DNA of 64,000 nucleotides, taken from contig CM041465.1 in assembly GCA_023213395.1 (NCBI GenBank), positions 91,085,741 to 91,149,740 of the forward strand, read 5' to 3'. The DNA is from Cycas panzhihuaensis. Lineage: Eukaryota; Cycadophyta. Shown in pieces: positions 23,741 to 34,270 of this stretch; within the stretch, counting starts at the first letter, position 1, and every line of letters begins with the position of its first letter. A program made the translations under genes and the position numbers. The notes below the pieces were generated by a model, which ran no database searches, was not told where the DNA came from, and was given only the letters and a program-made list of their open reading frames with translations.

Positions 23741-24990
23741 GCTTATTTTTGTGAGCCCTAGTGAGATCTCTCCTATGCTTCTAGCTCTGCCCTTTCTCCT
23801 CTATTTGGAGTTGATCCATGCGTTGACTCCCTATGTGGTGGAAGATGCTGCCCTTATTAAATTGTAGTACTCCCTAATGAAGTAGCTTGTATCCCGACCT
23901 ATGCCAACATCATCTTACATAAATGACATCTCTTATCCTCCACTGCCTTGAGCTTTGACTCTCCAAGTCTCAGCTCCATCCTCATATGCAAGAATATATC
24001 TCGAGCTTATAATGCATAACTAAAATACTTGATTCGATGTCCCAATAATGTGTGATCTATCATGTTCCACATTGGAGCCTCCTCTGACATGGGCATATAG
24101 AGGAATATCAAATCCAACACCCTCCTCACCTCTGATAGAGTCATACTCTTCTCACTTGTCTATAGAAAATAAATAAATCGTGATTAGTCTTTTGTTTAGA
24201 GGGTAAATAATAAAAAAGTATATAATTCAACATATTAAAAACTAATTAATTAACATACCTACTAGCTTACCATCACTCGCTAGCTCTACTACCATCTCCT
24301 CCTCTGGTTGTACGACTCCCTCTTCATAAGGCTCTTAGGGAGCCTCTTGGGCAGGCTCTCCATCTCCTCTTCTACTCCCACCTTCTCCTCTCCCCTGCTC
24401 ATCTATTAAGCCTAGCTCCATGCTATGTATGGAGCCTCCTCTACCTCTACCTAGTGCTTTATTTATCCTCTTGAGCATCTCCCCACCTCCTCCCTCTCCT
24501 TTACTGGTTGATACATCCCCTTTCCTATGTTGACCCCTCTCACATTGTCCACTATCTCTACCCCCTCTACCTCCCCTCTCTCCCTCTCCATGACCTTCCA
24601 CCAATAATAGAGGGCTTTCTTGTTACTTTTCTCTTAACTGCATCGACCTCATCATTGCTCCACACCAATAGTCTCTCATATGGGTCCTATACTAACTACC
24701 TCTTAGTCATCTTGCTCAGTAGAGGACTATGTATACTCCTCACCATGATGGATGTCCTATTATAGATCCGAGCTCTCATGTGCCACCTATTCATTCTTAG
24801 ATCCATAACTATAAGCTCTCCTAGTACCACCCCCCTGGCCTCATCAAAGGAATATAATCGTATAGCCAACACATCAAGATGGAGCTATAGAACAATCCTC
24901 CCCTCCTCTACCTCCTGATCCTCGATAACTAAAGGTATATACTATCCACTATGTATTGCCCCTAGTTCATAGGAACTCCTTACTCACACC
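23741..24990 (-). pseudogene. Antisense coding remnant of the Tat-like element, downstream half
   Basis: Read on the minus strand, opposite to gag-pol, this contains protein-like stretches. RLYSFDEARGVVLGELIVMD and RMNRWHMRARIYNRTSIMV lie at about 24880-24730. A Gly/Arg/Glu-rich low-complexity segment spans 24604-24335 (89 aa open). SEVRRVLDLIFLYMPMSEEA then PMWNMIDHTLLGHRIKYFSY lies at about 24140-24010. GC content here is higher than in gag-pol. It is the continuation of 33411-34270 across copia#1. Antisense genes between pol and the 3' LTR are known in Tat-group elements such as Grande. I cannot assign a family to this one. Confidence 0.5.
24986..24990. repeat. TSD of copia#1 (left)
   Basis: ACACC directly before the copia#1 LTR. 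The identical ACACC follows the other LTR at 33406-33410. Confidence 0.95.
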
Positions 24991-25326
24991 TGATGGAGCC
25001 GGAGGAGCAGAGCAGGACATCACGACGTTCTCATCTTGAGTACAACGGTAATTTCCAATAGAGTGACGGTGTTAATAAACACCAGGGAGGTATTCCCAAC
25101 CCTTATATAGAGAATTCGAGGAGGCGTCGGGCGCCATCACCCTAGCTGCACAACAATTAAGGTTAGTTTGAAAAAATATTAAAAATAAATAACGGTTATA
25201 CGTACCTCACATGAGTGGTCGGTCCGGGCGGCTATTGAACGACTCAAGGTGCCCTAGGGGCCCTCAAAGGTGGCTTTGAGGGGCCCTAAGCGCTCTAGTG
25301 CACGAACATTGGGATTATTCCCAATA
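24991..25326 (-). repeat. 3' LTR of copia#1
   Basis: It is 336 bp. On the minus strand it starts TATTGGGAATAATCCCAATG and ends TCCATCA. Near-identical to 33073-33405. It includes an inverted repeat around AGGGGCCCT / GGGGCCCTAA at 25255-25290. Confidence 0.95.
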
Positions 25327-25340
25327 TTCTCCCCCATAAG
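25327..25340 (-). other. Polypurine tract of copia#1
   Basis: On the minus strand CTTATGGGGGAGAA abuts the 3' LTR. It overlaps the end of the RNase H frame (residues LMGENIG). Confidence 0.85.
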
Positions 25341-25960
25341 CCCAATGTGTATGACTCCTAAATCATCTCTGAACTTTTCAAACTTGATTTTTCCCAAGGC
25401 CTTTGTAAAAATATCCACTGTTTGATCTTCGGTGCTACAATAAGTCAACTCTATCTCTTCTGCTTGTACAAGTTCCTGAATGAAGTGGTATTGAGTTTCA
25501 ATGTGCTTTGTTCTGCCGTGGAATACTGGATTTTTGGTCATTTGAATAGCGCTCTGATTGTCACACCAAATTTTTTGTAGGACCTTACTGTTTAATTTGA
25601 AAATCTTGTAAGAGTCTTCTTAACCAAATTGATTCACAGGCTCCTAACACTGCGGCTTTATATTCTGCTTCAGCTGTGGATAAGGAAACGATATTTTGTT
25701 TCTTTGTACTCCAAGCTACTGCTGCTGATCCCATACTAAATGCATAACTGGAAGTAGATTTCCTATCATCAATATCACCACCTAATCAATCAGATAACCG
25801 CTTAATCGAAACTCGGATATAGGTTTGTAGTATAATCCAAAGTCTCAAGTCCCTTTAAGGTATCGAGGATTCTTTTAGCGACTTGCAATGAGATGTCTTT
25901 GGATCCTACATAAATCTAGATACAACACTTACGTAATATGTTATATCGTCGAGTAGAGGT
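25341..25960 (-). pseudogene. RNase H of copia#1
   Basis: The clean end (25541-25341) reads MTKNPVFHGRTKHIETQYHF, IQELVQAEEIELTYCSTEDQ and TVDIFTKALGKIKFEKFRDD, the strongly conserved C-terminus of copia RNase H. Upstream, the plus strand 25560-25760 encodes, inverted, the AxLSTAEAEY-type and ESIWLRRLL-type blocks but with at least one frameshift near 25615. The domain removes the RNA strand during replication and is the last part of the polyprotein. Confidence 0.85.
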
Positions 25961-26003
25961 TAAATAAAGTAGGCTACCAATCGGTTGTCTATAGTGAGTG
26001 GGA

Positions 26004-26740
26004 TCAACCAAGTTGAGTCATCTGTCTTAGAGAGTTTAATTCCAATTTCTTTGGTATTGACAATGGTTTACAGTTTGTCATATTAAATCTTTGTAGAAGG
26101 TCTAATATATATTTATGTTGAGAGATAAATATTCCTTGTTTATCTTGCCATACTTCCAATCCTAGGAAGTAGTGCATAAGACCTAAGTCTGTCATTTCGA
26201 ATTCCTTACACATAGCTTCTTTAAATTGATTTAAAAGTTGGGAGTCATTTCCGGTATAAATTAAGTCGTCTACGTAAAGTCCTACGATCAATATCGAATT
26301 TCCTTTAATTTTAGTGTATAGGTTTGGATCTGCTTGAGATCTTTCAAACCCTTGATCTTTAAGATATGTGTCGATACGGGAATACCAAGCCCTAGGTGCT
26401 TGTTTTAGACCATATAACGCTTTCTTTAACTTATACACTTTGTTTTCTTCCCCCCTGACTTCAAAACCGAGGGGTTGAGAGACATAGATATATTCTTGGA
26501 TATAACCATTTAAGAAAGCACTTTTGACATCCATTTGATAAACAGGCCAACCCATTTGGGCGGCTAAACTTATTATCATGCTTGATTCCATTCTAGCAAC
26601 TGGGGCAAATGTTTCCAAAGATAGTCTATGCCTTCTCTTTGGGCATATCCTTTGGCAACTAAACGAGCTTTATATTTATCAATTGATCCATCAGAGTGGA
26701 ACTTAGTCTTATAAACCCATTTGGTTCCAATGGCTTTCTT
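26004..26740 (-). pseudogene. Reverse transcriptase of copia#1 (well preserved)
   Basis: The open 204-aa stretch (26618-26004) begins [20 protein letters not shown] and continues VYQMDVKSAFLNGYIQEYIY, VYKLKKALYGLKQAPRAWYS and ILIVGLYVDDLIYTGND, then DLGLMHYFLGLEV. The catalytic YVDD and the DVKSAFLNG Asp are intact. Just upstream the expected [20 protein letters not shown] block is readable in another frame (26740-26640), so a frameshift separates it. This is the best preserved enzyme domain in the window and could still fold. RNase H follows after a frameshift near 26010. Confidence 0.9.
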
Positions 26741-26754
26741 CCTTGGTGGTAAGT

Positions 26755-27990
26755 CTACAAGTTCCCAAGTGTCATTTTAACGATAGATTTATATTCCTCT
26801 TGCATGGCTTTTGCCAAAGACTCATGTTGATTAGCCTCACCAAAGGTGTGAGGCTCATGACTTTCAAGTAACTTACTCATTAGAGCAAAGTTAACTTTGT
26901 GTGAACGTGTAGATCTTCGATTGTTATCTAATATATTTCCTAAGTCATGATTGCGTTGAACCCATTTGGGTAGGGGTTGTGATGGCGGTTGAGGTGATGT
27001 TGTTTCCCTAGTAGGTTCTGGAGAGTTTCTCCACATAGGTGGCACATATTTAGATGTATTTGATGTATTAAACTTAATGGTAATGTCCTTCTGTTGTTCG
27101 TGATTATTTTGATAGTAGGTGTTTTCTTAAAATTTGACATCCCTACTTAGTATAACTTTTCAGGATTTGGGATCATAAACTTTGTAAGATTTTGATGATT
27201 CACTATATCCAATAAAGATACATTTTAAACTATGATCATCTAATTTGGTTCTTCTTTGATCAGGGATGTGGGCATAGGCTAGACAGCCAAATACCTTAAG
27301 GTGACGGATACTAGGTTTATAACCTGTCCATGCTTCTTCTGGTGTCTTCCCCCTAACGGCTTTAGTGGAACATCGATTAAGTAAGTAGACTGCGGTATGG
27401 ACTGCTTCAGCCCAAAATTCATGGCCTAAGTTTTTATCTTTAAGCATACAACGTGCCATTTCTACGATAGTTCTGTTTTTCCTTTCAGCTACACCATTTT
27501 GTTGTGGGGTGTAGGGGTTGGTATGTTGTCGCCTAATCCCATGTTGGATACAGTAATCCTTAAAGATATTAGAGGTAAATTCTCCCCCATTATCTGATCT
27601 TAAGGAGAGGATATGATATCCACTTTATCGCTCAACGAAGGTTTTGAAGTCAACAAAGTGGTCGAAGCATCGATTTGTATTTGAGAAAGAACACCCAAGT
27701 CTTTCTTGTAAAGTCATCAATAAATGTAAGGAAATATTTGGCACCTGCCAAGGAGGGAGTGGCCATTGGGCCACAAATATCTGTACGAGTTGAAGAGGGG
27801 CAGATGCCCGATGGCTAAAGTCTGGAAAACTTTCTATGATGTTTTCCAAGAAGGCATCCTCACACAACTTTGTTAACATCAATAGGGGTAAGCCATTAAC
27901 CATATCTAATCTTTTCATAAGGGCTAAACTGGTATAATTAAGGTGACCGAAACGTCGATGCCATAGGTCACTATCCATAGTAGTTGTGGT
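26755..27990 (-). pseudogene. Integrase of copia#1
   Basis: The pre-integrase zinc region DLWHRRFGHLNYTSLALMKR lies at about 27975. The core continues in shifted frames (a [15 protein letters not shown] and a [18 protein letters not shown] block near 27780-27680). The plus strand 27480-27600 encodes, inverted, a SDNGGEFTSNIF-like and a PQQNGVAERKNRTIVEMA block. The open stretch 27459-27160 reads LGHEFWAEAVHTAVYLLNRC, KTPEEAWTGYKPSIRHLKVF and CIFIGYSESSKSYKVYDP. A basic or Pro-rich C-terminal tail reaches 26755. At least two frameshifts (near 27860 and 27625) inactivate it. Confidence 0.88.
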
Positions 27991-28560
27991 TCTAAGGGCA
28001 TATGTATCTGAGGGGGTGATAGTAAGTTTAAATAAACGATCTTTAGTCATGAGACCCCTAGCAACAATAGCTTCATTTTGTCGTTTGTCTTTGATGACAC
28101 ATTCGTTGTTGTCAAAAATTATTTTATAGTCTTGTCCCATCAACTGTCCTACCGATAGTAAGTTTTTCCTTAAAGCAGGGACATATAGAACATCATTTAA
28201 ATATTTATATTTACTGCTATCAGTCAATAAGGCAATGTTACCTTTTCCAATCGATTGGTGAGAAGTGTTGTCTCCAAACATAATAGACCCTTTCTTATTT
28301 GTATCCAAAGTTTGAAATAATTGTTCTTTATGGGTCATGTGGGTGGAACAACCGGAATCAATGTACCAACTATCATCCTCTTCTTCATGGTTTGAAAAAC
28401 TAGATAGAAATAACCTATTGTTGATTTTAGATTCTGATGTATTTGACACATGTCCTCTAGAGGGTGGTCCATGTTTTGAAAAACACTTATCTTCAGTGTG
28501 ACCATTTCTACGACAATAAGTGCAATATAGTTGATCTCTTTTTCCATAACTAAGATTTTG
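27991..28560 (-). pseudogene. Zinc knuckle and protease of copia#1
   Basis: A complete CCHC knuckle, CTYCRRNGHTEDKC, lies near 28530-28485, followed by CFSKHGPPSRG. The protease SWYIDSGCSTHMT sits at about 28370-28330 with D-S-G intact. The copia continuation DVLYVPALRKNLLSVGQLMG lies near 28170, and KDRLFKLTI near 28010. This stretch (28449-27991) is one clean frame. The knuckle binds retroelement RNA; the protease processes the polyprotein. Confidence 0.9.
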
Positions 28561-29534
28561 ATTCCTTGGTGGAGAGCGATCAAGGTTGAAAGGTCTCCCC
28601 CTTTCCTCATGATTATTTCTTGGTTGGTCACGATAGTTTTGAGGTGTTCTAGAAGGTTGTGGGTTCCCGTGACAATGTGGACAACAAGAATGATTGTCAA
28701 CTTGTCTTTGTTGGTTAGGGTTTCTTTGAGTGTTCGAATGTCTTGGAGAATTTTCATGTTGTGGGGGTCGTCCTTGTCTATTATGAGGAGCTTGGTATCG
28801 TGGAGGATTTTGTCTAGGTTCATTTCTAGGGTTTTCATCTTTTCGCCTTAGAGGAGATTCATTTTATTTTGAAGTGCCATCTTGAGAGTTAGGTTGAATG
28901 TTGGCCTTTGTAGCAAAGGCATGTTCTAAGGTTTCATTGGCAGCTTGTTGCTCTTCTATGGACATGAGCATAGCAGTAAGTTGTTCTATTTTGAGGGTAC
29001 TTAGGTCTTTAGATACACTAATACTAGTAGCTACCATCTCAAAGCGTCTAACGGCTCCTACACATCGAAGGATCCGTTCAACTACTCTTTGTTCGGTTAA
29101 GGTATCCCAAGGGACCTCATTTGGTTAACTATATCTTGGATCTTGGTCATAAATTCGCTTATTGATTCATGAGGCATCATCGTAAATTTTCGAACTTACT
29201 TCTTAAGTTTTGTAGTTTAGAGACGCCTTGACCCCTTCATATATAAGCTGTAAAGTATCCCAAGCCTCTTTGGACTTAATGGATTCACTAACTCGTGGGA
29301 AAACATGATCTTCTAAAGTGCAAAAATAAGGGCTAAGGCTTCACTATCTTTTTGATATTTTCTTTGTATGTAGCTTTTCAAGTCGGTTGGATTTGATCCT
29401 AAGTCATTGTAACCATTTCTCACTATATCCCACATTTCATTTGCTATGAGGATGGGCCTCATCCTCCTACTCCAGTTAAGAAAATTGTTTCCATTAAATT
29501 TAGGAATAATCATATTCCCAAAACTAGACGTCAT
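28561..29534 (-). pseudogene. gag of copia#1 (frameshifted)
   Basis: The start ATG at 29534 gives SSFGNMIIPKFNGNNFLNWS, then MRPILIANEMWDIVRNGY and EALALIFAL, a DUF4219/UBN2 copia gag. A frameshift near 29315 and another near 29210 follow. The remainder is readable as FPRVSESIKSKEAWDTLQLI, then RVVERILRCVGAVRRFEMVA and LSTLKIEQLTAMLMSIEEQQ. After that comes an Arg/Pro/Asn/Gln-rich linker (28860-28560) leading into the knuckle. A TAA falls at about 28866. Confidence 0.85.
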
Positions 29535-32500
29535 TTTAAATTAAAGTTGTATAAAATGTGATAAATGCAATAGCAAAATATATTTGAATGTAAAAAATTT
29601 GACAGAACTTAAATGAAAGAAATTATTTCCAAATATATATCCCAAGGTTTTCAAAGGTTTGAACAAATGAACTAGGACCTAGAAAGGCTACTAGGCTCTA
29701 AGTTTATGTTTCTCCTGGGGTAACCTTCGGTTGCTATTATTCACAATGGCGCCCGCCCACGGATGGCAAAACAGGGACCCTTTATACTGCATCGAGCGCC
29801 AGGCTCTATATACCTCAAGACGTGGGTCGCTAAGAAGGTTTTGACACCCCACAATTGTTGGTCCACTGCCTGGGATTTATGCCTAACGACGATCTAGCGG
29901 TGAAGGTTCTCGAACCAAAGGCACTCACCCTCTCGTGTCTAGCCTTGGTCTCCAAACACCATAAAATGAAAGGGTTACGCACCTCGACTCATCAGTATAT
30001 ACCTAATACTAATGGTGTCCTCATCCAATATGAGTGGTAGATTAGCGTGTAAAGTGGTGGTAACCGGGGGTCCTAACCGTTCCCCTTGCAAGGCTGGAAA
30101 AAAGTATAGTTCAATTCGGGATTTATCTTATTTAATGTGAAGACTAATCTATTTAGCAATGTGGTCTTGCTTAGAAAAAGAAAAAAAAATTCTTTTGATA
30201 ACAAAAAAGAATGCTCTAAGCAAGATGAAATGAAAACTTTTACAAAAAAAACTCTTTCTATTTAAAAAAAAAAAATAATGTCCTTCAAACAAATATAATA
30301 TGCCTTTGAAAAGAAATACAATTTTCCTTTTGTAAGTGCAAGAAGGATGATATTTTTCAACAACTTTGATACACTTTTAAAGTAAAACAATTAAAAAGGA
30401 AGTAATGATGCTCAAAACTTTTCACTTATGCAAGATTTAAAAATAAACTTTTGAGAATAGATAGTTTTCAAACAGATGCCAATTTCTCAAATGAATAATA
30501 AATCTTCAATGTAAAAAAACTTCTTTTAAGAACAACTTTTATGTATTGCCTTATAAACAAATGCTTGTTCAAAAAATGTAAAGTGCTTGTAGAAAGATCA
30601 AGCAGAAACTTGAGTAAACAAGGAAATATAAACTAGAATTTTCTTTACAATTTTGAAAGAAGACAAGCTTGTTAGGATGTGTATATATACTCAAATTTAA
30701 CAGATTGAAAACTATATTGAATGAGGTCAGAATAGCTTAAAATTTTATTAATATGTAGATTGTTGAGATATGAATCCAATAAAATAGACGGTTTTGAAAA
30801 TGGATACCAATAAATCACGTTTTGAATGAGGCAAAGGAAAGGACCTCCTTATGGAGCCTAACAGGAGCAGGGTAGGCAAAAATTGTATAAAAGTACTAAT
30901 TAATCCTTAGAAAAGTTGAAAAAATGATCAAATATTATTGATGAAGTAATTAATATTCTGCCAATTAAAAATTTTGAAAGAATATATTAAACAGGTGTAA
31001 AAAAAGCAGATTTAGGCCAATAAAATACTTCAACTTTAGCTGATTTGAAATATAAGCAAAATGTATCAAAATATATGAAAAAATATATCACAATGAAGAG
31101 AAATGAGTCAGATTCCCAACAAAGCTGACAGAAATAAAATCTGATAAAAATTGCAAAAGTTATAGTGAAAAATGTGACAAGTATCTTTATGGAGAATGTT
31201 CAAGAAACAGGCAAAATCAACTAAATTTCTTATTTTAACGATTAAAATATTAGTGAAAATGAAGTCAAAAAATTAAAGTAAAAGATGGGTATTAGAGTCT
31301 ATATGACGTAGATCACTATAGAAAAAATTCGGATACAAACAGTTTACCAAAAATAAATGACAGCCAGTTCAAAAACTGATTTTGTTAAAAATGCAAAAAA
31401 ACGCTGAAATTTTGAAAGTCCAATGTTAAAAAGGTCGAAACGAGGTCAAATGGGCACCAAATTGGTCTTATGACCAGTCGAAATCAATCTACAAAAAATT
31501 TGTGATCTGTTGTCGCAGGTTTCGTCTGAAACCGATGAGCCAAATAGAAGTTATGGCCTCAAAAACGCTAATAACCCTATGAAAAAATAAAATTTTTAAA
31601 AAAATAAGGTTTAAAGTTGAAAAACACTTATTAAAAATGTGTCTGAGGATGTACTGGGCTGGGATTGAACCCAAGACCAGCCAGATAACAGAAACCTCTG
31701 ATGCCAGGAGGGTGAACTCGCTCGTCGAGTTAAAACACAAAAAGCTATACAAATTCAAGCTTGAATCTCAAAAAACTATTAATTAAGTTTAATTTTTTTA
31801 AAACCTTAATAAAATGGGAGACGTACAGCGGAGAAAAATACAATGATTGAATCCAAATAGAAACAATGACAGAAAACGCTTATACCAAATCAATAAATAA
31901 TGTAATTGCCAATAAACGAAACTGAGTCAATAAATGCAATAACTAATAAAATCGCCAATAGACAAACGTGCAATATATACGCAGCAGCCAACGCATAAAG
32001 AGAGCATATATCGCAAATATATAACATATAAAGAAGATATATATCAAATGCAGATTGCAAATAACGATTACAGGGTACGGAGCATATAATAACGATAAAA
32101 AATAATACAGCTAAACGGCTCAATAGTGCAGTCCCGTAAAGGTTACGCCGATTATGAGTGTATTAGAATGCAAACCGCAGAGATATAAAATGCACAGCAG
32201 CGCACCGAATCAACGCAGATTTAGCTAGGGCCGTATTGAATGCTTTTCAGGGCATTAAATAATAATCAAACGGGAAAGCTGATTGGCGAACGGCGGCGAT
32301 GCAGAGAACAGCACCGAACGGCAGAGACGAGGCAAAGGGCATTAAATAATCATCAAACAGAGACGAGGCAAAATTTAAATAATCATCAAACGTGAACGCG
32401 GGAGGCGGGAGTCCGAACGGCACAGGTACACAGAGAAACGGGAGCCTGAACTAGACGCGCCAAGATCATAGACAGACAGAGAGGCTGTGAAGCACGGAGG

Positions 32501-33058
32501 CGCCGGCCGAGACGGCTAAACTGAACGAAGGCAGACAGAGAGGCGCCTATGCGTACGGAAAATACGCAAAGATCAGAGAGGCTAGCAGTGTAAGGCGAGA
32601 TAAAGCGAAGAGTAGATGCAAATATGGAAACGGAAACGGGCATGCACGGCACAAAGGATGGATAGACGGAGTAGGTATGCCAATAACAACGTAGTAATAA
32701 TGAGAGGATGCACAGAGAATATATAATAACAAGCACGAATAATGAATAATATAAATGAGCTAATATATGAAAATCAGATTATAGATATGAGAACAGCTGA
32801 TAATCCAGTACAGAAGATCAAAGTACAAAGTAAAATGCATATATCAAAATATTTTTTTTTTTTATATGTTAAAAAAATGGGAACGAGGAACCTGGTTTGA
32901 GTGCAAACTTCCGAGCGGGAGATCTTTCTTCACAGTGGATGGAATCCAGATTCGTCTTCTCCAACGGATAGGTGAGCTCGCCAGAATCTCAACGAGCAGT
33001 GATATGGATATGTTCCGCCAGACGTTTGAGCAACTAAAACCAGAAAATAGACAACGTG
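29535..33058 (-). other. Very long 5' leader of copia#1
   Basis: About 3.5 kb between PBS and gag with no supported ORF. Three parts can be separated. (1) 29660-30110, next to gag, matches the same region of copia#2 (49720-50150). (2) 30700-31500 matches the leaders of GAG-only copies A, B and C. (3) 31860-32760 is distinct, with higher GC and many CG dinucleotides and ACAGAGA / GAACGG motifs. Long leaders with packaging signals or short upstream ORFs occur in plant copia elements. What the blocks do here is unknown. Confidence 0.7.
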
Positions 33059-33072
33059 GCTCTGATACCAAA
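33059..33072 (-). other. Primer-binding site of copia#1
   Basis: The minus strand reads TTTGGTATCAGAGC, a perfect initiator-methionine tRNA 3' complement, abutting the 5' LTR. Confidence 0.92.
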
Positions 33073-33405
33073 TGATGGAGCCGAGGAGGAGCAGGACATC
33101 ACGACGTTCTCATCTTGAGTACAACGGCAATTTCCAATAGAGTGGCGGTGTTAATAAACACCAGGGAGGTATTCCCAACCCTTATATAGAGAATTCGTGG
33201 AGGCGTCGGGTGCCATCACCCTAGCTGCACAACAATTAAGGTTAGTTTGAAAAAATATTAAAAATAAATAACGGTTATACGTACCTCACATGAGTGGTCG
33301 GTCCGGGCAGCTATTGAACGGCTCAAGGTGCCCTAGGGGCCCTCAAAGGTGGCTTTGAGGGGCCCTAAGCGCTCTAGTGCACGAACATTGGGATTATTCC
33401 CAACA
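33073..33405 (-). repeat. 5' LTR of copia#1
   Basis: It is 333 bp, starts TGTTGGGAATAATCCC (minus strand) and ends TCCATCA. The TSD ACACC follows at 33406-33410. Transcription of the element would start here; I cannot fix the TATA box. Confidence 0.95.
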
Positions 33406-33410
33406 ACACC

Positions 33411-34270
33411 TTCTTACCACTCTTACCCACTTAGCTACAACCTCCATGAAGTTTTGGGTTCTAATAATCCAAAATATGATAATAAGAGTAATGATCCTCC
33501 GTATAATAGGAAACCCCTCTACCATTCTTATAACCTCAATAGATATCCCATGGGGGCCAAACTGATCAATAAAACTAGTTAAATACTAGTATCAGGCCTC
33601 CTGAGTCTCATCATTAATCACTTTATTGAGTCTAACCATTTTCCCATGCCAACTAACTCCCAATATCCTCCTCGCATTCCTTAGAGTAATCTGTATATCT
33701 CTAATTACCTATATCCTGAAAACATTCCTTCCTAAAATCTAACAACTAATAAAATTGTGTAATATCTCCTATTTCATAACCAATTGGGTTAATTCACTTG
33801 CCTAAGATAGACCATAAGTCCTCAATATGGCCTAAACTCCTTCATTTAGCTGACTAATAAGCTCTAATGTCCAATACTTCATTTTCTTGTGTATCTACCT
33901 GCTCTAGAGGTTGCATTGCATAAAAACAATCATATCAGATTTTAATTTTAATTTTATAAAAACTTTTAATTTTTTTCTTTAAAAGAAAAATCAGTCAAAA
34001 TATAACTCTCTACTTAAAATCAGGATTACATAGTAAAAAATGTAATTTTATTATTAAAAACACAAATTTTCAATCCCCCTATCAAATTGCCAAATCGTAT
34101 TTTTGATAATATAGTCACATTTTTAGTACTATATATACATTTTTTGCTCTACAAAATCATGTTTTTGATAAATAAAATCAATTAAAAAAAATATTTTAAA
34201 GGAGACTTACTGGATACCTAGCTCCCCACTACATCACCTCTTAGAGCTGATCTCTCATTAGGACAACTCC
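33411..34270 (-). pseudogene. Antisense coding remnant of the Tat-like element, upstream half
   Basis: On the minus strand one frame from about 33700 to 33411 reads EIQITLRNARRILGVSWHGK, then MVRLNKVINDETQEA, then after stops SFIDQFGPHGISIEVIRMVE and ITLIIIFWIIRTQNFMEVVA. It then joins 24990 once copia#1 and one TSD copy are removed. Further upstream (about 34270-34190) a short piece reads CPNERSALRGDVVGS. It looks like a host-type or accessory protein, not gag-pol. I do not recognise the family; a gene23-like or plant-mobile-domain protein is possible. Confidence 0.5.

Larger units (their letters stand above)
24991..33405 (-). mobile_element. Complete Ty1/copia retrotransposon copia#1
   Basis: This 8415-bp element has LTRs at 24991-25326 and 33073-33405, a PBS next to the right LTR, a PPT next to the left LTR and a perfect ACACC TSD. 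The minus-strand order is gag, CCHC, protease, integrase, RT, RNase H, the copia order. LTRs differ at only about ten positions by eye, the fewest of any pair in the window, so this is the youngest insertion. Even so, gag has frameshifts and integrase is broken. A 3.5-kb leader separates PBS and gag, unusually long. It is inserted in the antisense gene region of the Tat-like element. Confidence 0.95.

Noticed and set aside
23741-24990. Possible independent host gene on the minus strand
   Set aside because: It is bounded by the Tat-like element and continues beyond copia#1 into the same element, so an element-borne antisense gene is simpler.
28531-29128. Plus-strand ORFs of 106 and 76 aa opposite copia#1 gag
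   Set aside because: Shadows of the minus-strand gag, whose protein similarity is clear.
32386-32736. 116-aa minus-strand ORF in the copia#1 leader
   Set aside because: Composition (Cys/Ser/Leu-rich) follows the local CG-rich repeats, and no domain or homologous frame is seen. Kept only as a compositional anomaly.
33349-33582. 77-aa ORF overlapping the copia#1 LTR edge
   Set aside because: It crosses the LTR/TSD/flank junction, so it cannot be an inherited gene.
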